Shown here: positions 56,245-64,000 of the stretch, in pieces
How positions within the stretch are numbered: the stretch's first letter is position 1
How the letters are laid out: every line of letters starts with the position of its first letter
From: Sva-07 sp963743825
Lineage (GTDB): Bacteria; Actinomycetota; Acidimicrobiia; Acidimicrobiales; Ilumatobacteraceae
Reading direction: 5' to 3'
DNA: 64,000 bases
NCBI GenBank assembly: GCA_963743825.1
Contig: CAVURC010000020.1
Location: forward strand, 248,001-312,000
Position numbers and translations under genes: made by a program
The notes under the pieces: model-generated
Seen by the model: only the letters and a program-made list of their open reading frames with translations
Told to the model about the DNA's origin: nothing
Database searches by the model: none

Positions 56245-57137
56245 TCGAACCGCGCCACGAGATGCACGCATTGCCATCCGGCGTGGAGTTGCACGGCGTC
56301 CACTGGGACCCACCCGGTGGAGCCGATCCCGAACTGGTGCCGTGGCTCCTCGTGCACGGGCTGGCGTCGAACGCCCGCCTGTGGGACGGAGTCGCTCGGC
56401 ACCTGGCCGAACTCGGCCACACCGTGGTGGCGATCGACCAGCGCGGACACGGTGGTTCGTCGAAGCCCGAGACCGGATTCGACATGGTCACCGTGGCCGA
56501 CGATCTGCTGGCGCTCATCCGGGCGCTGGGCTTCGAGCGCCCCGCTGTTGCCGGACAGTCGTGGGGCGGCAACGTCGTGCTCGAGCTGGCGTACCGCCAT
56601 CCCGACGCAGTGAGCACGATCGTGTGCGTCGACGGGGGCTTCATCGATCTCGGCACGCGATTCCCCGAGTGGGACGATGCCGCGTCGGCGCTCGCTCCGC
56701 CACGCCTCGCCGGCACACCGCTCGATCAGATCACGGGGTGGTTGCAGACGTCGGCGGCCGACTGGCCCGAGGAGGGCCGCCAGGGAACGCTCGCCAACTT
56801 CGAGGTCCGCGACGACGGCACGATCGCACCATGGCTCACGTTCGACCGACATCTCCTCGTGCTGCGTGGCCTGTGGGAACACCAGCCGTCGACCCGCTAT
56901 CCGTTCGTCGACGTGCCGACGTTGCTGATCGCCGCCGACACCGGCGACGTCGCATGGACGCACTCCAAGCACGAGGCGGTCGATGCTGCTGTTGCGTTGC
57001 TCCCCCGGGGGCGCGCCGTGTGGTTCAGCCCGGCTCATCACGATGTGCACGCGCAACGACCGACCGAGGTCGGTGACCTCCTTCACCGGGCGGTGACCGA
57101 GGTCGATTTCTTCCCCCACCCGGAGGTAACCCCGTGA
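56241..57137 (+). CDS. Alpha/beta hydrolase
   Basis: A 298-residue hydrolase. The oxyanion region is LLVHGLASNARLWDGVA, the nucleophile elbow AVAGQSWGGNVVLELAYRHP (Ser in GxSxG), the acid probably in LLIAADTGD, and the His in PAHHDVHAQRP. RGHGGSSKPETGFDM is typical of the epoxide hydrolase/haloperoxidase-like group. ATG 56241 overlaps the upstream TGA. Esters or lactones formed by the neighbouring oxidoreductases are possible substrates (inference). Confidence 0.88.
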   Translation: MIEPRHEMHALPSGVELHGVHWDPPGGADPELVPWLLVHGLASNARLWDGVARHLAELGHTVVAIDQRGHGGSSKPETGFDMVTVADDLLALIRALGFERPAVAGQSWGGNVVLELAYRHPDAVSTIVCVDGGFIDLGTRFPEWDDAASALAPPRLAGTPLDQITGWLQTSAADWPEEGRQGTLANFEVRDDGTIAPWLTFDRHLLVLRGLWEHQPSTRYPFVDVPTLLIAADTGDVAWTHSKHEAVDAAVALLPRGRAVWFSPAHHDVHAQRPTEVGDLLHRAVTEVDFFPHPEVTP

Positions 57138-58504
57138 CCACCCCTCGGATACTGGCGATCATGGGATCGGGCGAGACGGCCCCCACGATGAGGGGCCCGC
57201 ACCGTGCGATCTTCGAGCGACTCGATGCTGGTCGCGGCGCTCCGGTGGATGCAGTGCTCCTCGACACGCCGTTCGGGTTCCAGGAGAACGCACCAATTCT
57301 CGCGGCCAAGGCCACGGAGTACTTCCGCGACGCTGTCGGTCGTGAGGTCGTCGTCGCCGGCCTCGGTCGTACCGACACCGGCGACGTCGTCGCAATCGAA
57401 CGAGGCGTGTCGCGCGTCCGCAACGCCGACTGGGTGTTCGCCGGCCCGGGAAGCCCGACCTTCGCGCTCGAACAGTGGCGCAACACCCCGGTCCCCGACG
57501 CACTCGCCGAGAAGCTTCGATCGGGTGGCGCCGTGGTGTTCTCGTCGGCGGCCGTGCTGACGCTCGGCGTGGCGACCGTGCCGGTGTACGAGATCTACAA
57601 GGTCGGCCTCGACCCGTACTGGGTTCCGGGGCTCGACGTGCTGAGCGAGATCGGGCTGAACGTCGCGGTGATCCCCCACTACGACAACCAGGAGGGCGGT
57701 AATCACGACACGCGCTTCTGCTACCTCGGCGAACGCCGCCTGGCACTGTTGGAGCCAGAACTCCCCGACGGGGCATTCGTCCTCGGCATCGACGAGCACA
57801 CGGGCGTGATCATCGATCTCGACACCGACACCGCCGAGATCGTCGGCAAGGGGGCCGTCACACTGCGCCGCAACGGCGAGTCGGTTCGCATCGAGTCGGG
57901 CACCACCGTCGAAGTCGACACCCTCCGCGCCGGCCCCGTGTCGTCCGCCCACGCCAGCGCCGCCCACCTCTCCGACGCCGGCACACCGGGGTCAGACCTC
58001 GGTCTGAGCCATCTCTCCGACGCCGGCACACCGGGGTCAGACCTCGGTCTGACCCCTGGCCAAAGTGAAGCGGCAAACAGAGAGGAGCAACACAAGCCAG
58101 CCGAAACCACCATCGACTCCCTCGCCGCCGCGACCTCCGTCCACGAGTCGGCATTCTCCGCCGCCCTCGATGAGCGCGACGCCGACACCGCGGTGGCCGC
58201 GATCCTCGAACTCGAATCAGCCATCGTCGACTGGTCGCGCGACACGCTGCAGTCCGACGACGTCGACCGGGCCCGAGCGGCACTTCGATCGATGATCGTC
58301 CGCCTGGGCGCCGCCGCGACCGATGGCGTTCGCGACGTGCGCGAGGTGATCGGTCCCGTCGTCGAGGCCGCTCTCGCGGCACGTGTCGTTGCTCGATCCG
58401 AGAAGGCATTCGCCGTCTCCGATGCCATCCGCGACGAACTCGTCAAAGCCGGCATCGAAGTGCGCGACACACCCGACGGCGTCGACTGGTTGGTCGCCGA
58501 CTGA
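57134..58504 (+). CDS. S51 (cyanophycinase-like) peptidase fused to a CysRS-type C-terminal domain
   Basis: A 456-residue protein. Residues 1-265 match the peptidase S51/class I amidotransferase-like fold: ILAIMGSGETAPTM, WVFAGPGSPTFALEQWR, GGAVVFSSAAVLTLG (the nucleophile Ser region) and VIPHYDNQEGGNHDTRFCYLGE. Residues 275-305 are two 15-residue repeats encoded by palindromic DNA. The last 110 residues end AALAARVVARSEKAFAVSDAIRDELVKAGIEVRDTPDGVDWL, which closely resembles the C-terminal helical end of cysteinyl-tRNA synthetase. What the fusion does is unknown; tRNA-related or peptide-bond hydrolysis roles are guesses. GTG 57134 overlaps the upstream stop. Confidence 0.8.
   Translation: MTTPRILAIMGSGETAPTMRGPHRAIFERLDAGRGAPVDAVLLDTPFGFQENAPILAAKATEYFRDAVGREVVVAGLGRTDTGDVVAIERGVSRVRNADWVFAGPGSPTFALEQWRNTPVPDALAEKLRSGGAVVFSSAAVLTLGVATVPVYEIYKVGLDPYWVPGLDVLSEIGLNVAVIPHYDNQEGGNHDTRFCYLGERRLALLEPELPDGAFVLGIDEHTGVIIDLDTDTAEIVGKGAVTLRRNGESVRIESGTTVEVDTLRAGPVSSAHASAAHLSDAGTPGSDLGLSHLSDAGTPGSDLGLTPGQSEAANREEQHKPAETTIDSLAAATSVHESAFSAALDERDADTAVAAILELESAIVDWSRDTLQSDDVDRARAALRSMIVRLGAAATDGVRDVREVIGPVVEAALAARVVARSEKAFAVSDAIRDELVKAGIEVRDTPDGVDWLVAD
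57966..58056. repeat. In-frame 45-bp tandem repeat built on a GGGGTCAGAC palindrome
   Basis: Two 45-bp units start at 57966 and 58011 and encode HLSDAGTPGSDLGLS and HLSDAGTPGSDLGLT in the S51 gene linker. The second unit ends in a perfect 10-bp-arm palindrome, GGGGTCAGAC-CTCG-GTCTGACCCC (58033-58056); the first copy has one altered arm. The core is shared with the palindrome at 61314. Confidence 0.85.
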
Positions 58505-58521
58505 CAACCGTCGCCGTGGTG

Positions 58522-59571
58522 TCAGACGCCACCGGCAACACCGAGGAGGAACCGGCGGACGTTGTCACCGATGGCGTCCACGTCGTAGCCACCCTCTTGG
58601 AGCACGACAGTCGGCAGGCCGAGTTGAGCGACTGCGCGACCCTGTCGGCCGAATCCCTCGCCCGTGATCGCGAAGTCGGAGATCGGGTCGTTGTGGAACG
58701 TGTCGACGCCGAGCGACACGATCACGAGGCCCGCTCCGAACGCGGAGATCGCGTCGAGTGCACCTTCCAGAGCGTGCACGTATGCATCGTCGTCGGTGCC
58801 CGCAGCGAGCGGGAGGTTCAGGTTGGCTCCGGCCCCGCGTCCCGCACCGCATTCGTCGGCGAACCCGGTGACATACGGATAGGCCCGAGCAGGATCGCCG
58901 TGCAGCGAGACGTACTGGACGTCGTCGCGGCCGTAGAAGATCTGCTGGGTCCCGTTGCCATGGTGGTAGTCGACGTCGAGCACGGTGACCTTCGTGCCGG
59001 TGGTCGACGCGACGTGGTGGGCCGCAACCGCCGCGTTGTTGAAGAAGCAGTAGCCGCCGTACAGGCCGGTCGGCGCGTGATGGCCGGGTGGTCGACACAG
59101 GCCGTAGACCGCCGCCTGACCGGCCAGGACCGCATCGGCCGAGGTGAGCGCAATGTCAACAGCGGAACGCGCTGCGTCGTACGTGCCCTGGGTGATCGGC
59201 GTCGTGGTCTCGAAGCACCATCGGCCGAGTTCGTGGTCGACGACCGACCGCTCAGGGAACTCACCGATACCGGCGACCAGGCCCGGCATGGCGAAGACGT
59301 CGGGGACGACGTCGTGTGTGCCGGGATGGCGGACCTGGTAGTCGCCCCACGCGCGTTCGAGGAATCGCACGAGACCCGGATCGTGGACCGCTTCGATCGG
59401 TGTGGTGTCCCACGTCGTCGGCTCGACCAGCGAGAACCGCTGGTCGGAGGCCAACGTGTCGTGGATGGCATCGGCGCGGCCGGGGTGCTCGAACGGCGGC
59501 TGCAGCCCCGACGACTCGATCTCGGCGAGCGGCGCGTGCCCGCGATGACGGTCGGACGCGACCACGAGCAT
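58522..59571 (-). CDS. Histone deacetylase-like amidohydrolase
   Basis: A 349-residue zinc hydrolase of the arginase/deacetylase fold. Catalytic features are GLCRPPGHHA (the His pair), GGYCFFNNAAVAA, VLDVDYHHGNGTQ (metal-binding Asp and His) and VVLQEGGYDVDAIG near the end. Members remove acetyl groups from lysine or polyamines; the nearest group may be acetylpolyamine amidohydrolases. ATG 59571 is chosen; an in-frame GTG at 59583 lies 2 bp after the TetR stop, so the genes are clearly co-transcribed. The open frame further upstream is not part of it. Confidence 0.88.
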   Translation of the reverse strand: MLVVASDRHRGHAPLAEIESSGLQPPFEHPGRADAIHDTLASDQRFSLVEPTTWDTTPIEAVHDPGLVRFLERAWGDYQVRHPGTHDVVPDVFAMPGLVAGIGEFPERSVVDHELGRWCFETTTPITQGTYDAARSAVDIALTSADAVLAGQAAVYGLCRPPGHHAPTGLYGGYCFFNNAAVAAHHVASTTGTKVTVLDVDYHHGNGTQQIFYGRDDVQYVSLHGDPARAYPYVTGFADECGAGRGAGANLNLPLAAGTDDDAYVHALEGALDAISAFGAGLVIVSLGVDTFHNDPISDFAITGEGFGRQGRAVAQLGLPTVVLQEGGYDVDAIGDNVRRFLLGVAGGV

Positions 59572-59585
59572 CGGAGAACTCACGA

Positions 59586-60218
59586 TCAGAGAACGACGCC
59601 GGCTCGACGCAGCGCATCGGTGCGATGCGGCTCGACCAACACCGCCGCGAGCGCCAGCTCGAGTCCGAGCGCAGCGTTCGACTGGTACGCGGCCCAGTCG
59701 ATCGTGCCGTGGGCCCATCGCTCCAGGCCACGCATCCATTGAACGAACACGTGACGAGCGAGCCGGTCGGTGTCGCACTCGACGTAGAACATCCCGGCGG
59801 CCCGAGCCTTGGCGAGATCGACCTCGATCGACCCGATGATCCGGTCGCCGACGGCGCCCATACGTTGCGAGCCAGGGCTCGTTCCGAGCGTGGCCAGCAC
59901 CGGACGCCACACGTGGTCGGCTGATCCGATCGTGTCGTCGAGTGCCCGGAGCAAGACACGTGTGCCGTCGATCGGCGGTGAGGCCGGCTGTTCGTCGAGC
60001 GCAAGTTCGAGTTCGTCGAGGCCGTTGCTGACGAAGGCGACGAGCACACCGCTGCGATCGGTGAACTGGTTGTAGAGGGTCGCAACCGCGACGTTCGCCC
60101 GTTCGGCCAGCTTGCGCATGGTCAGCCCGTCGACTCCGTCGGCGGCGATGATGTCGCCCACGGCCGCCAGTATCTCCGAGCGCGTCCGGCGCTGTCGGGT
60201 CTCCCAGCCGTGGCTCAT
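59586..60218 (-). CDS. TetR family transcriptional regulator
   Basis: A 210-residue repressor. Residues 10-60 form the TetR DNA-binding domain (RSEILAAVGDIIAADGVDGLTMRKLAERANVAVATLYNQFTDR in pieces), and the rest is a helical ligand-binding domain. It lies immediately upstream of the deacetylase gene and 100 bp from the divergent LLM oxidoreductase, so either could be its target. The ligand is unknown. Confidence 0.88.
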   Translation of the reverse strand: MSHGWETRQRRTRSEILAAVGDIIAADGVDGLTMRKLAERANVAVATLYNQFTDRSGVLVAFVSNGLDELELALDEQPASPPIDGTRVLLRALDDTIGSADHVWRPVLATLGTSPGSQRMGAVGDRIIGSIEVDLAKARAAGMFYVECDTDRLARHVFVQWMRGLERWAHGTIDWAAYQSNAALGLELALAAVLVEPHRTDALRRAGVVL

Positions 60219-60319
60219 GGTGGCCGCGAGTTTATGAGATGCCGGGAGACGCTCGCCTCATCAGCCGGGCCATCGCCGCTGGGCTTGACACCGGGATGCC
60301 CGGGTGATCTCATCCGTCC

Positions 60320-61297
60320 ATGACCCGACTCGGCTACCAGATCCCCAACTTCACGTACCCCGGCGTCGGCCCGGCCGAACTGTTCGACGTCGTCGCCGCA
60401 CAGGCCAGGGAGGCCGACACGTCGGGATTCGACACCGTGCTGGTGATGGATCACTTCTACCAGTTGCCGATGCTGGGCGATCCCGACGAGTACATGCTCG
60501 AGTGCTACGCACTCCTGTCGGCGCTCGCCCGCGAGACCTCGAACGTACGGCTGAGCGCCCTCGTGACCGGCAACACGTATCGCAATCCGGCGGTCTTGGC
60601 GAAGACCGTGACGACGCTCGACATCGTGTCGAACGGACGAGCGCAGCTCGGAATCGGCGCGGGCTGGTACGAACTCGAACACGACTCGTTCGGCATCGAG
60701 TTCGGCACCTTCACCGACCGCTTCGAGAAGCTCGAGGAGGCCCTCCAGATCATCATCCCGATGCTGCGGGGTGAGCGACCGTCGCTCGATGGCGGCCGAT
60801 ACACGGCGAAGGAGGCGATCAACGAGCCACCGGCGGTCGCCCGCATCCCGGTGATGATCGGAGGAGGCGGCGAGCGAAAGACGCTGCGGATGGTCGCTCA
60901 GTACGCCGACGAATCGAACATCATCTGCCCGCCCGCCGACGTCCAGCGCAAGCTCGACGCGCTCGATGCGCACTGCGCCGCGCTGGGCCGGAATCGTTCG
61001 GAGCTCACCGTGTCGTGGCAGAAGACGGCCTGCATCGCGCCGACAGCTGACGAGGCGAGGGCCGACCTGGTCGCCTACTTCGGGCGGCGGGGTCTCGACC
61101 TCGACTCGATGTCCGCCGACGAGCAAGGGGTGTGGCTCGGCAACTTCATCTGGGGCGATCCCGACACGGTCGGCGAGCAGTTCGCCGAGATGCTCGTCCC
61201 CGGCATCGACGGCTTCACCGTCAACATGCCGGCCAACGGTCACGTCGAAGGCCGGGTGGCCCTCCTCGGCCAGACCCTCGCCCCCCTCATCTCCTGA
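60320..61297 (+). CDS. F420-dependent LLM class oxidoreductase
   Basis: A 325-residue luciferase-like enzyme. LGYQIPNFTYPGVGPAELFDVVAAQAREAD, VLVMDHFYQLP, GNTYRNPAVLAKTVTTLDIVSNGRAQLGIGAGWYELEH and PVMIGGGGERKTLRMVAQYAD (in pieces) match F420-using members common in actinobacteria. It diverges from the TetR gene. Substrate unknown. Its end is separated from the converging ligase gene only by a palindrome. Confidence 0.87.
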   Translation: MTRLGYQIPNFTYPGVGPAELFDVVAAQAREADTSGFDTVLVMDHFYQLPMLGDPDEYMLECYALLSALARETSNVRLSALVTGNTYRNPAVLAKTVTTLDIVSNGRAQLGIGAGWYELEHDSFGIEFGTFTDRFEKLEEALQIIIPMLRGERPSLDGGRYTAKEAINEPPAVARIPVMIGGGGERKTLRMVAQYADESNIICPPADVQRKLDALDAHCAALGRNRSELTVSWQKTACIAPTADEARADLVAYFGRRGLDLDSMSADEQGVWLGNFIWGDPDTVGEQFAEMLVPGIDGFTVNMPANGHVEGRVALLGQTLAPLIS

Positions 61298-61313
61298 CCG
61301 AGCGTACAGCTGG

Positions 61314-61346
61314 TGTTACATCTGGGGTCTGACCCCGGATGTAACA
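61314..61346. repeat. Intergenic palindrome with GGGGTC/GACCCC core, possible terminator
   Basis: TGTTACATCTGGGGTC, one T, then its reverse complement with one G-T-type mismatch (16-bp arms, 33 bp in all). It lies between two converging stop codons (LLM gene and ligase gene). No T-run follows. The inner GGGGTC/GACCCC matches the repeat at 58033. Confidence 0.85.
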
Positions 61347-61347
61347 G

Positions 61348-63060
61348 TCACTCGACGAGGGCGAGTTCCTCGTTGAGGTACTCGTCGCGGCACTTGGCGC
61401 GCTGCAGCTTGCCGCTCGACGTCTTCGGCAGCGTCCCGGGCGTCACGAGCATCACGTCGCGGGGTGGCAGACCGCACACCTCGAGCGTGCGATGGTGGAT
61501 CCGCTCACGGATTTCGTCGAGACCTCCGGAGGTGTCGCTCACGCGAACTTCGGCAACCACCACCACGCTCTCCTTGCCCTTGTAGCCCTCCATGCCGAAG
61601 GCGATCACGTTGCCGGCACGCACCCCGTCGAGCGGACCCACAGCACGCTCGATGTCCTCGGGGAAGACGTTGCGGCCACCGACGATGATCACGTCCTTGA
61701 TGCGCCCGCAGAGCACGAGCTCACCGTCGAGGACGTATGCGAGGTCGCCGGTGCACAGCCAGCCGTCGTGGAAGAGGGCGGCGGTTGCATCGGGGCGCTT
61801 GTAGTAGCCCGGCGTGACCGAGGTGCCACGCAACAGCAGTTCGCCGACGTGCCGTTCGGGCAGTTCCTCGTACGACTCCGGGTGGACGACCTTCATCTCC
61901 AACCCCGGCACCGGCGTGCCGAGCAGCGGAAGTTGCCGAGCGGAGAGGCCGAGTTCGTCGGGATCGGTGACCTCGACCGGTTTCGCCACACGTTGCGTCT
62001 CGAGCACGATCCGGTCGACGGTGTCGGTGACGAGCCCTCGACGACGCGGCGGGAACGTGCCCGCGATCGCCACCTCGGCCATGCCGAACGCCGGGAACAT
62101 GCCACCCGGTGTGAACCCGAATCGGGCCGCCTCGACGACGAACGCGTCGACTGCCTTCGGGTCGACGGGCTCTGCGCCGGACAGCGCGACGGTGAGCCTC
62201 GACAGGTCGAGATCCTTCATCCGCTTGAGCGCTCGGGTGGCGAGCACCCAGGCGAAGTTCGGACCGGCCGTGGCCGTTGCGCGGTAGTCCGAGAGCCACT
62301 GCATCCAGTTGCCGGGATGCGCGAGGAAGTCCTGCGGTGCCGCCTGCACCAGGTCGACCCCCTTCGTCATCGGCATGGCCATGAACCCGACGAGCCCCAT
62401 GTCGTGGTAGAGCGGCAACCACGACACCAACAACTCGTCATCGCCCAGTTCGACCGCTTCGGACAGTGCATCGATGTTGGCACTGAGCACCCGGTCGGGG
62501 ATCATCACGCCCTTCGGTTCGCTCGTCGAACCGCTCGTGTACTGCAGGATCACGAGGCGCTCGGGGTCGTGGGAGGGTATCTCCAACGAGTCGCCCGTCG
62601 GAACGTTGGGCGCACCGGGCATGACGCTCTTCATCGGGAGGATCGGCGGATCGCCCACCTCGGCGACGTAGAAGTCGGCGAGGAGATCGTCGATCAACAC
62701 GAGCTTGGCGTCGCCGTGACGGATACGACCTCGGGTGCTCTCGATGAAGACGTCGAGCGACCCCATCCGCATCGGGAGCGGCAGGACCATCGACGCGAGC
62801 CCCGCCATCCAGCACCCGCGAATGATGGTGATCAACTGACGGCTCGTGGGCCCGAGGATGGCCACGTGGTCGCCCGGAACGAGGCCCTGTGCCTGCAGCG
62901 CAGCGGCGACGGCGCGGGCGTCGTCGTGGATCTCGCGCCAGCTGATGCGCACCGGGCCGTCCGCAGCGGCCATCGAGGCCCCGACGAACGTCACCCCGGT
63001 TCCCGAGTCGGCAGCGAGCTCCAGTCGCTCGATGGTCGACAGCGGTTTGTCGTCGCTCAT
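61348..63060 (-). CDS. Fatty acyl-AMP ligase / acyl-CoA synthetase family protein
   Basis: A 570-residue ANL-superfamily enzyme. The P-loop-like motif is LQYTSGSTSEPKGVMI, then SWLPLYHDMGLVG, SGAEPVDPKAVDAF, FPAFGMAE, GWLCTGDLAYVLDGELVLCGRIKDVIIVGGRNVFPEDIE and the catalytic Lys end LPKTSSGKLQRAKCR. The SWLPLYHDMGLVG and FGMAE forms resemble fatty acyl-AMP ligases (FadD32-like) more than CoA ligases, but the FAAL-specific insertion was not verified. ATG 63060 is chosen; the longer open frame upstream runs into a repeat. Confidence 0.87.
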   Translation of the reverse strand: MSDDKPLSTIERLELAADSGTGVTFVGASMAAADGPVRISWREIHDDARAVAAALQAQGLVPGDHVAILGPTSRQLITIIRGCWMAGLASMVLPLPMRMGSLDVFIESTRGRIRHGDAKLVLIDDLLADFYVAEVGDPPILPMKSVMPGAPNVPTGDSLEIPSHDPERLVILQYTSGSTSEPKGVMIPDRVLSANIDALSEAVELGDDELLVSWLPLYHDMGLVGFMAMPMTKGVDLVQAAPQDFLAHPGNWMQWLSDYRATATAGPNFAWVLATRALKRMKDLDLSRLTVALSGAEPVDPKAVDAFVVEAARFGFTPGGMFPAFGMAEVAIAGTFPPRRRGLVTDTVDRIVLETQRVAKPVEVTDPDELGLSARQLPLLGTPVPGLEMKVVHPESYEELPERHVGELLLRGTSVTPGYYKRPDATAALFHDGWLCTGDLAYVLDGELVLCGRIKDVIIVGGRNVFPEDIERAVGPLDGVRAGNVIAFGMEGYKGKESVVVVAEVRVSDTSGGLDEIRERIHHRTLEVCGLPPRDVMLVTPGTLPKTSSGKLQRAKCRDEYLNEELALVE

Positions 63061-63086
63061 CCCCCCGACGCTAGTCCGCGAGCCCG

Positions 63087-63119
63087 GCGTACACGATGTG
63101 TCAGACACATCGTGTACGC
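63087..63119. repeat. Dispersed palindromic element, copy 3 of 3
   Basis: Core 63089-63117, identical to the copies at 13537 and 50880, with arms extended to 16 bp. It lies in the 96-bp gap between the divergent ligase and nagA genes, where a terminator would not be expected. Confidence 0.9.
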
Positions 63120-63156
63120 ACCCGCTCGGACTGTCGCGTCTGCCAAGCTCGTGCCG

Positions 63157-64000
63157 ATGGCGCGCGTACTTCTCACCGGTGCCGACCTGCTGATCGACGG
63201 TCGGCTCACCCGGCGGAACGTGACCCTCGATGGCCCCGTCATCGTGGCGATCGGGGACGACGTCGACTCGGCCGCGGAGATCGTCGACTGCAGCGGCCTC
63301 GTCATCTCGCCGGGCTTCATCGATCTGCAGTGCAACGGTGCCGTCGGCGTCGACCTCACGACCGAGCCGACATCGATCGACACGGTTGCCGAGGCGCTCC
63401 CCCGCTTCGGCGTCACGTCGTTCCTGCCGACGGTGGTCACCAGCCCGGCGACCGAGGCGCCGTGCAGCGATCGAGGCGATGCGCAGCAGTGAGCCGTCGC
63501 GACCCGATCGTGGGTGCCGATGCGATCGGGCTGCACTTCGAGGGCCCGATGATCTCGCGACATCACCTCGGCGCTCACGTTCCCGCGCACGTCGCTGCAC
63601 TCGAAGCCGACGAGATCGACGAGTGGATCGCGTCCGGTGTCGTCTCGCTCGTGACACTCGCCCCTGAGCTGCCGGGCGCGCTCGATGTGACCCGACGCCT
63701 TGCGACGGCCGGCGTGGTCGTGTCGGGCGGACACACGGCGATGACACCTGACGACCTCGCTGCCGCATGCGATGCCGGGCTCTCGTACTCCACCCATCTC
63801 TTCAACGCGATGGCACCGTTCAACCACAGGTCGCCGGGTCCGATCGGTGCCGTGCTCGCCCACGACACGCTCGTTGCGGGCCTCATCTGCGACGGCATCC
63901 ACGTCGACCCGATCGCCGTCCGCATGGCGTGGCATGCACTCGGCCCGATGCGCATGTCGCTCGTGTCGGATGCGTCACCTGCATTGGGGATGCCATACGG
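63157..64000 (+). CDS. nagA: N-acetylglucosamine-6-phosphate deacetylase, 5' part (frameshifted, runs off the window)
   Basis: A metal-dependent amidohydrolase removing acetate from GlcNAc-6-P, feeding wall or chitin sugars into glycolysis. ATG 63157 opens MARVLLTGADLLIDGRLTRRNV, then SPGFIDLQCNGAVGVDLT. The frame changes between about 63455 and 63490 (two steps: TSPAT, then RRRAAIEAMRSSEPS, then RRDPIVGADAIGLHFEGPMI). NagA motifs continue with HLGAHVPAH, SGGHTAMTPDDLAAACDAG, STHLFNAMAPFNHRSPG and CDGIHVDP. The end lies beyond the window. Confidence 0.85.

Noticed and set aside
57966..58056. Possible CRISPR array
   Set aside because: There are only two direct units of 45 bp with no distinct spacers, and both are translated in frame within the S51 gene.
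59571..59910. N-terminal extension of the deacetylase-like gene
   Set aside because: The extension lies inside the TetR gene in another frame and lacks homology; the family starts at MLVVASDRHRGHAPL.

Overview
The window is high-GC DNA from an actinobacterium, most probably of the class Acidimicrobiia (Ilumatobacter-like; an inference from gene style and order, not from a marker tree). Supporting signs are a BldD-type c-di-GMP-responsive regulator, two F420-type LLM oxidoreductases, an AftD-like arabinosyltransferase, an ileS-type T-box with a very short Stem I, PAC2 and YbbN-like proteins, and secreted proteins carrying 'xDTR...IVDxxG' repeats.

Layout. 1-3.6 kb (minus): an overlapping run of two secreted SGNH hydrolases with three repeat modules each, then the start of a serine hydrolase; a third, repeat-free SGNH hydrolase diverges at 3.7 kb. 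4.4-7.7 kb (plus): a DUF389 membrane protein, a solute-binding lipoprotein and a GNAT acetyltransferase. 7.8-8.9 kb: tRNA-Val and a 2OG-Fe(II) dioxygenase. 8.9-15.5 kb (minus): MOSC protein, photolyase, hrcA-dnaJ-rsmE, BldD homologue, hemW. 15.6-18.8 kb: flavodoxin, HTTM protein with partner, MFS exporter. 18.8-24.6 kb: core block lepA, rpsT, holA, comEC, comEA.

24.6-45 kb is an accessory surface-glycan region. It begins with an isoleucine T-box leader that has no aminoacyl-tRNA synthetase behind it. A minus-strand run (GT-C-like membrane protein, LPXTG protein, sulfotransferase, methyltransferase, membrane-anchored protein) diverges from a plus-strand run (GT2, GT4, AftD-like protein, flippase). 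Both a sulfotransferase and a sulfatase are present, so the glycan may be sulfated. Behind the flippase a broken methyltransferase gene meets an IS21-family element, which itself carries an intact IS256-family element inserted in frame into istA. FkbM methyltransferase and sulfatase genes follow.

45.3-64 kb returns to housekeeping and metabolic genes: desaturase/PaaX pair, thioredoxin-TPR protein, phosphotransferase-PAC2 pair, LLM enzyme, Zn/Mn ABC importer, a four-gene run with 4-nt overlaps (ThuA/Gfo-Idh, Gfo/Idh, alpha/beta hydrolase, S51 peptidase with a CysRS-like tail), TetR/deacetylase pair, second LLM enzyme, fatty acyl-AMP ligase-like enzyme, and a truncated nagA.

Two families of dispersed palindromes occur. 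One, 29 bp long, is present in three identical copies next to unrelated genes. The other has a GGGGTC...GACCCC core. More than twenty apparent single-base frameshifts break otherwise well-conserved genes; this looks like uncorrected indels in the assembly more than biology, so affected genes are annotated across the breaks.
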